A stretch of DNA of 64,000 nt from Buttiauxella agrestis (lineage in GTDB: Bacteria > Pseudomonadota > Gammaproteobacteria > Enterobacterales > Enterobacteriaceae), in assembly GCF_900446255.1 (NCBI RefSeq), contig NZ_UIGI01000001.1, positions 2,878,763-2,942,762 of the forward strand, given 5' to 3'. The first letter of the stretch is position 1, and the number at the start of each line of letters is the position of its first letter. Below the pieces are notes generated by a model that was not told the origin of the DNA, ran no database searches, and worked only from the letters and a program-made list of their open reading frames with translations. A program made the position numbers and the translations under genes. This document shows positions 60,201 to 64,000 of this stretch, piece after piece.

Positions 60201-60255
60201 AAAAATTGAGCACCAATTGAACAAGACCTGGTGCCTGAGATATTTGTGGGATCAT
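57199..60255 (-). CDS. ydiJ: FAD-linked oxidase / Fe-S protein YdiJ
   Basis: 1018 residues from ATG 60255, the same length as E. coli YdiJ (MIPQISQAPG start); ATG 60315 would add 20 residues without a better ribosome-binding site. N-terminal FAD_binding_4 domain (FTPRGGGTGTNGQSL, ELSTSNRATLGGMINTDASG), FAD_oxidase_C with GHVDAGVLHVRP and LLWGEHGKGFRAEYS, then a 4Fe-4S pair (CNGNGLCFNFDVKSPMCPS, CLACKACSTQCPIKIDVP) and a C-terminal CCG-like region (CCGMAGTYGHE). The family oxidises D-2-hydroxy acids; YdiJ has been reported as a D-2-hydroxyglutarate dehydrogenase feeding electrons to the chain. Confidence 0.94.
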   Translation of the reverse strand: MIPQISQAPGLVQLVLNFLQALEQQGFTGDTATSYADRLTMATDNSIYQLLPDAVLFPRSTADVALLARLASEERFKSLVFTPRGGGTGTNGQSLNTGIVVDMSRYMNRIIEINPEQGWVRVEAGVIKDQLNQYLKPYGYFFAPELSTSNRATLGGMINTDASGQGSLVYGKTSDHVMGVRAVLLNGDILDTHPMSTALAEDLGRDDSPTGKIYRTVLERCREQRQLIIDKFPKLNRFLTGYDLRHVFNDSLSQFDLTRILCGSEGTLAFITEAKLDITRLPKVRRLVNIKYDSFDSALRNAPFMVEARALSVETVDSKVLNLAREDIVWHSVNELITDVPGKEMLGLNIVEFAGDDLELIEGQVASLCERLDLLISQGEGGVIGWQVCTELAGIERIYNMRKKAVGLLGNAKGQAKPIPFAEDTCVPPQHLADYITEFRALLDSHNLSYGMFGHVDAGVLHVRPALDMTDPHQEVLMKRISDDVVALTAKYGGLLWGEHGKGFRAEYSPAFFGETLYEELRRIKAVFDPDNRLNPGKICPPLGVDDPMMQVDAVKRGTFDRQIPIAVRTSWRGAMECNGNGLCFNFDVKSPMCPSMKITSNRIHSPKGRATLTREWLRLLADRGVDPDALEKQMPEKRASLRTLIERTRNSWHARKGEYDFSHEVKEAMSGCLACKACSTQCPIKIDVPEFRSRFLQLYHTRYLRPMRDHLVATVESYAPLMARAPKTFNFFMSQPWVRNLSAKHIGMIDLPMLSTPSLQQQLVGHTSANTTLEQLESYSSEQKARTVLVVQDPFTSYYDAQVVADFVRLVEKLGLEPVVLPFSPNGKAQHIKGFLQKFARTARKTSEFLNRVAKLGMPMVGVDPALVLCYRDEYKQTLGDDRGEFHVQLVHEWLPGVLANREVTAVGGESWYLFGHCTEVTALPTAPNQWSAIFARLGAKLENVSVGCCGMAGTYGHEVKNHANSLGIYELSWHQAMQRLPRQRCLATGYSCRSQVKRVEGNGVRHPLQALLEIMG

Positions 60256-60460
60256 TGACGGGTCGACCCTGCCTGACGTTATTAGTTGTGAGTTATCGTT
60301 TGCGTTTGCTTCCATTCATTTTTTAACACATTTTTTTAGGACATGCGCGTACGTTTTGTTCCTGTCAAAAACCGAGGAAATACATCATCATTAACACATC
60401 CGCTTCGCGGCTTTAACGAAGGCACTTTGCCCGTTATCAGTTATTAAGGTGATTTTATCT

Positions 60461-61561
60461 ATGGTTAAAGTCAGTCAGCCGAAGGATCTGCTACAGATTC
60501 TGCTGTCGGTGTTGTTTATCTCGGTGATGATCATCGCCTGCTTATGGGTTGTCCGTCCGTTTGTACTCGGTTTTGCCTGGGCAGGTACCATCGTGCTCGC
60601 GACATGGCCTCTGATGCTTAAGGTTCAGAAATTGCTGTGGGGGAAACGCTCCCTTGCCGTTCTGGTGATGACGCTGTTGCTGTTAATGTTATTTGTGATC
60701 CCCGTTGCGCTGTTGGTAAACAGCCTGGTCGATAACAGCGGCCCGGTTATCGATTGGGCGACGAAAGGTAATATGGAGCTGCCAAGGTTCGACTGGCTTA
60801 ACACCATTCCATTGGTGGGCGACAAACTTTACGCAGGCTGGAATGCTCTGGTTGATAGCGGCGGCAGCGCTATTATGGCAAAAATTCGCCCTTATATCGG
60901 CACAACGACGACCTGGTTCCTCGGTCAGGCGATTCACGTCGGTAGCTTCCTGATGCATTGCGGCCTGATGCTGCTGTTCAGCGTGCTGCTGTACGCGAAA
61001 GGTGAAACGCTGGGTAACGGTATTCGACACTTTGCGTTCCGCCTCGCGGGTAAACGTGGTGATGCGGCGGTATTGCTGGCAGGACAAGCCATTCGCGCCG
61101 TCGCGCTGGGTGTTGTGGTTACGGCACTGGTTCAGTCAGTCCTCGGTGGCGTCGGTTTAGCCATTGCAGGCATCCCTAACGCAACGCTACTCACCGTGGT
61201 GATGATGCTGTGCTGCCTGGTGCAAATCGGTCCGTTGCTGGTGTTGGTCCCATCAATTGCCTGGCTGTACTGGACCGGTGACACGACCTGGGGCACGGTG
61301 CTGCTGGTGTGGAGTTGCGTGGTAGGTACGATGGATAACGTTATCCGCCCGGTTCTGATTCGTATGGGTGCAGACTTGCCAATGATCCTGATTCTCTCCG
61401 GGGTTATCGGAGGGTTAATTGCCTTCGGGATGATTGGTTTGTTTATCGGGCCAGTTCTGTTGGCGGTCTCTTACCGTTTAATTTCAGTGTGGATGCACGA
61501 AGCTCCAGCCCCGCAAGATGACCCAAATGAAGTGGTAGAGATTCTGGAAGAACAGGAATAA
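60461..61561 (+). CDS. ydiK: AI-2E family transporter YdiK
   Basis: 366 residues from ATG 60461, preceded by AAGGTG nine bases upstream; GTG 60449 would add four. About eight membrane helices with the family signature PLLVLVPSIAWLYWTGDTTWGTVLLVW and LIRMGADLPMILILSGVIGGLIAFGMIGLFIGPVLL near the C-terminus (cited as RMGADLP, GGLIAFG). Orthologous to E. coli YdiK; export function of the family is only partly established. Divergent from ydiJ. Confidence 0.93.
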   Translation: MVKVSQPKDLLQILLSVLFISVMIIACLWVVRPFVLGFAWAGTIVLATWPLMLKVQKLLWGKRSLAVLVMTLLLLMLFVIPVALLVNSLVDNSGPVIDWATKGNMELPRFDWLNTIPLVGDKLYAGWNALVDSGGSAIMAKIRPYIGTTTTWFLGQAIHVGSFLMHCGLMLLFSVLLYAKGETLGNGIRHFAFRLAGKRGDAAVLLAGQAIRAVALGVVVTALVQSVLGGVGLAIAGIPNATLLTVVMMLCCLVQIGPLLVLVPSIAWLYWTGDTTWGTVLLVWSCVVGTMDNVIRPVLIRMGADLPMILILSGVIGGLIAFGMIGLFIGPVLLAVSYRLISVWMHEAPAPQDDPNEVVEILEEQE

Positions 61562-61573
61562 ACCATGCTAATA

Positions 61574-61608
61574 CTTGTGTTGCTCGCCTGGAATGGGAGC
61601 AACACAAG
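61574..61608 (+). terminator. Twelve-pair hairpin downstream of ydiK
   Basis: Perfect arms CTTGTGTTGCTC (61574-61585) and GAGCAACACAAG (61597-61608), loop 11 bases, 12 bases after the ydiK stop. No T-run follows, so it may be a Rho-dependent or mRNA-stabilising structure rather than a full intrinsic terminator. Confidence 0.55.
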
Positions 61609-61718
61609 CACATTGATTAACAGCGCTTATCAGTTCCCCGCGTTTTATCTTCCGTTTAAGCCTTTGATTCTCTAACCACGCAGTAATGTGATCTCAACCG
61701 TTAACTTCTTATTAACTA

Positions 61719-61762
61719 TTGAGACGAATCCGAGTGACGCTCCAGGGCGAGATGCCTACTAT
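61719..61762 (+). promoter_or_regulatory. RcsB box and promoter of rprA
   Basis: TTGAGACGAATCCGAG (61719-61734) fits the RcsB-binding site of the E. coli rprA promoter. It is followed by a weak -35 (TGACGC, 61735-61740), 16 bases, and -10 TACTAT (61757-61762), seven bases before the predicted RNA start. Predicts activation by the Rcs envelope-stress phosphorelay. Confidence 0.7.
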
Positions 61763-61768
61763 TAGTTC

Positions 61769-61873
61769 ACGGCTATGAATCAACGCATTGATTTATAAGC
61801 ATGGAAATCCCCTGAGTGAAACAACGAATTGCTGTGTGTAGTCTTTGCCCATCTCTACGATGGGCTTTTTTTT
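61769..61873 (+). ncRNA. rprA: Small regulatory RNA RprA
   Basis: About 105 nucleotides, near-identical to E. coli RprA: the 5' stem around AATCAACGCATTGATTTATA, the conserved single-stranded core GGAAATCCCCTGAGTGAAAC, and AACGAATTGCTGTGTGTAGT before the terminator hairpin GCCCATC/GATGGGC with its T8 tail. RprA is Hfq-dependent, activates rpoS translation and represses csgD and ydaM, and is induced by Rcs. Location after ydiK is conserved. Confidence 0.93.
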
Positions 61874-61878
61874 GTAGA

Positions 61879-64000
61879 TCAGTCTTCGACCTCGCAATGA
61901 CTCAGCATCCGCCATTTACCGGTAATAACCCGCGTTTCGCCGGTCACTCGCACAACACCCACGCTTCTGATATCAGCACTCGACGCGCCAACACGAATTT
62001 CAAACTCGCCCGGTTCCACCACACGTTCACCATTACGGCGAGTGAAATTGAGCATATCGGTTGGGATGCTGAACGTGAGTCGAGCGCTGGCACCAGGTTC
62101 AAGGTGAATACGCTGGAAGGATTTCAACTCTTGCACCGGGCGCACCATTGACGCCACTTTATCGTGAACATAAAGCTGCACCACTTCGCTACCCGCGACG
62201 GTCCCGCTGTTGCGAACGATGACGCTAACCGTCACCACGCCACTGTCGCTGGGGACACTATCGCTTTCAATTTGTAGCGGGCTGTAGTCGAATTCCGTCC
62301 AGGTTTTACCGAAACCAAACGGATAGCGTGAACCAAAATGGAACGCGAACGGTGTACCGCCGCTTTTGAGTTTATGGTTGTAGTAATACGGCACGGCTCC
62401 GGCACTTTTCGGGATGGACACCACCAGTCGCCCACCGGGTTCTGCGCGCCCGGTAAGCACATCGGCGATCGCGTATCCGCCCTCTTGCCCCGGCGCCCAG
62501 GCCATCAGCAATGCTGCAACGTTATCTTCCTGGCCACCTAAATTATACGGACGCCCACCGGTCATCACGACGACGACCGGTTTGCCTGTCGCGATGAGTT
62601 GATCGAGTAATTGTTGCTGTACGCCAGGCAGCGCCAGGCTATCGGTATCGGAGCCTTCGCCAACGGTGCCGCTCTGGAACAAACCGGATAAATCCCCCAC
62701 GCATAACACCACTACATCACTTTGTTCGGCTGTTTTCACCGCGTCTGGAATCAAAGAAATATCGTGTGAAACGGGTGATGACTGCATCGGTTTTCCGCCA
62801 CTGTCGCCAGGAAATACCGGAGCGCCAGCCATGCGTTTTTCGATAATATGGCAGCCTTTGCTGTAGTGAACATTGTCGTTGCCCAGTTGCTCGCGCAACG
62901 CTTGCAATGGCGTGGTCACTTGCGACGTTTGCTCAAGCATATCGCTGATGATCAGATGCACCGGGAAGCTATAACCGCTCAGCAATGCCAGCGGGTCATC
63001 AGCCGTCGGGCCAATAACTGCCACGCGGGGTTTGCCGTGCAAAGGTAAAACGCCGTTGTTTTCCAGCATAGTCATGGAACGCGTTGCTACGTCGCGGGCA
63101 ATTTTTCGGGTCGATTCCGTTTGCAGCGCAACGCCATTTTCATCACGGTAAGGCTGCTCAAACAAGCCAAGGCGGAATTTCTCTTTCAGTACACGGCTAA
63201 CAATTTCATCAATCTTTTCCATGGTTATCAGGCCACGTTCCACCGCTTGCGCGAGGTGGCGGGCACAGTCGTCTTTCGGCAACTCCACATCCAGACCAGC
63301 GTTAAACGCCAGCGCCGCGGATTCCGCCGCATCGTGCGAAATCCCATGATGCTGGTGTAATAAACTCACCCCGCCGTAATCCGCCACTATCAGCCCGTCA
63401 AAGCCCCACTGCTCACGCAAAACGGTGGTCATCAGGAATTCATCAGAATGCCCCGGCTGGTTATCAATATCGTGATAGGCTGGCATGACCGACCCGGCAT
63501 TTGCCAGCTTCACAGCCATTTCAAACGGCAGCAAGAAGATGTCATTCAGCTCGCAAAAACCCAGATGCACCGGGGCATGATTACGTGCGCCCTCGCTAAA
63601 TGAATGGCCAACGTAATGTTTGAGCGTCGCCAGCAGGTCACGTTTTTTGCCCTGCAAACCTTTGACATAATGCGTCGCCATCATGCCCACCAGCCATGGG
63701 TCTTCACCGAAAGTCTCTTCGGTACGTCCCCAGCGTACATCGCGCGAAACATCAAGCACGGGCGCAAGCCCCTGGTGGCAACCCGTTGAACGGGCTTCCT
63801 CACCAATCGCGGCAGCGGCACGCTCAACAAGGTCTAAATCCCAGGTCGAACCATAATTCAGCGAGGAAGGAAATAACGTTGCGTCTTTGCACAATAAACC
63901 GACTAAACACTCTTCATGAAACAACGCCGGAATACCCAGGCGAGTCTCTTCCACCAGCGTTTTCTGTAAGCGGTTGGCCGCACGCACGCCCTCTTTCGCC
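61879..64000 (-). CDS. GH3 family beta-glucosidase/beta-xylosidase-type glycosidase (5' end outside window)
   Basis: At least 706 residues; the frame is open to base 64000 (AKEG precedes VRAANRLQKTLVEE). Typical GH3: TRLGIPALFHEEC, QGLAPVLDVSRDVRWGRTEETFGEDP, KHYVGHSFSEGARNHAP, nucleophile Asp in FDGLIVADYGGVSLL, then the second (alpha/beta sandwich) domain and a fibronectin-III-like C-terminal domain (VSVIVRNSGTVAGSEVVQLYV). Whether it has a signal peptide cannot be seen. Likely acts on plant-derived beta-glucosides or xylo-oligosaccharides. It ends five bases from rprA, where E. coli has ydiL. Confidence 0.9.
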   Translation of the reverse strand, partial: AKEGVRAANRLQKTLVEETRLGIPALFHEECLVGLLCKDATLFPSSLNYGSTWDLDLVERAAAAIGEEARSTGCHQGLAPVLDVSRDVRWGRTEETFGEDPWLVGMMATHYVKGLQGKKRDLLATLKHYVGHSFSEGARNHAPVHLGFCELNDIFLLPFEMAVKLANAGSVMPAYHDIDNQPGHSDEFLMTTVLREQWGFDGLIVADYGGVSLLHQHHGISHDAAESAALAFNAGLDVELPKDDCARHLAQAVERGLITMEKIDEIVSRVLKEKFRLGLFEQPYRDENGVALQTESTRKIARDVATRSMTMLENNGVLPLHGKPRVAVIGPTADDPLALLSGYSFPVHLIISDMLEQTSQVTTPLQALREQLGNDNVHYSKGCHIIEKRMAGAPVFPGDSGGKPMQSSPVSHDISLIPDAVKTAEQSDVVVLCVGDLSGLFQSGTVGEGSDTDSLALPGVQQQLLDQLIATGKPVVVVMTGGRPYNLGGQEDNVAALLMAWAPGQEGGYAIADVLTGRAEPGGRLVVSIPKSAGAVPYYYNHKLKSGGTPFAFHFGSRYPFGFGKTWTEFDYSPLQIESDSVPSDSGVVTVSVIVRNSGTVAGSEVVQLYVHDKVASMVRPVQELKSFQRIHLEPGASARLTFSIPTDMLNFTRRNGERVVEPGEFEIRVGASSADIRSVGVVRVTGETRVITGKWRMLSHCEVED

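Overview
The window is a chromosomal segment of a gamma-proteobacterium of the family Enterobacteriaceae. Two blocks of core genes have near-Escherichia protein sequences and order. These are hemA-lolB-ispE-prs-dauA-ychH-pth-ychF on the left (1-7.4 kb) and pykF-lpp-ldtE-sufEDCBA-...-nudI-...-menI-ydiJ-ydiK-rprA on the right (42-62 kb). In E. coli these blocks lie in different places. Here they are joined by about 34 kb of accessory DNA, which points to a Kluyvera/Buttiauxella/Klebsiella/Enterobacter-like genus rather than Escherichia or Salmonella. The genus cannot be fixed from the sequence alone. No tRNA, rRNA, transposase, integrase, prophage or CRISPR array was seen.

Layout of the accessory part. 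7.4-9.2 kb: a translationally coupled Tat-exported transglutaminase-like protein, a MerT-like membrane protein and a MerP-like periplasmic protein. 9.4-12.9 kb: a MarR-like regulator divergent from a DUF969-DUF979-DUF2891 operon (probable two-part transporter plus a soluble protein). 13.1-17.5 kb: a hexuronate-type (ACS family) MFS carrier, an IclR-type regulator and a large FAD oxidoreductase, with GTTTC/GAAAC palindromes in both promoter regions. 17.5-23.3 kb: a lac region with lacI divergent from lacZY, no lacA, and two matching operator-like palindromes. 23.5-30.0 kb: a cyclic-di-GMP locus. It holds a PTS EIIC-EAL fusion broken at a run of seven T, then a strong promoter driving a membrane GGDEF-EAL protein with two orphan periplasmic solute-binding proteins. 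30.5-41.6 kb: a large, apparently undescribed catabolic cluster. It has two HisD-type dehydrogenases, two tandem SnoaL/NTF2-fold proteins, a LacI-type regulator with two near-identical palindromic sites, an MFS carrier, an SDR, an alpha/beta hydrolase, an HpcH/HpaI aldolase and a bicupin.

The right-hand core block is mostly conserved but carries its own insertions: an IraP-like protein, a GNAT acetyltransferase, a 53-residue lipoprotein, a two-component system next to an HbpS/GlcG-family exported protein, and a HigBA-type toxin-antitoxin pair. The window ends inside a GH3 glycosidase next to the small RNA rprA.

The best candidates for undescribed biology are the c-di-GMP operon with paired solute-binding proteins, the HisD/SnoaL/bicupin catabolic cluster, and the transglutaminase-MerT-MerP unit. 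All functions below are read from protein sequence by eye; no database search was run.
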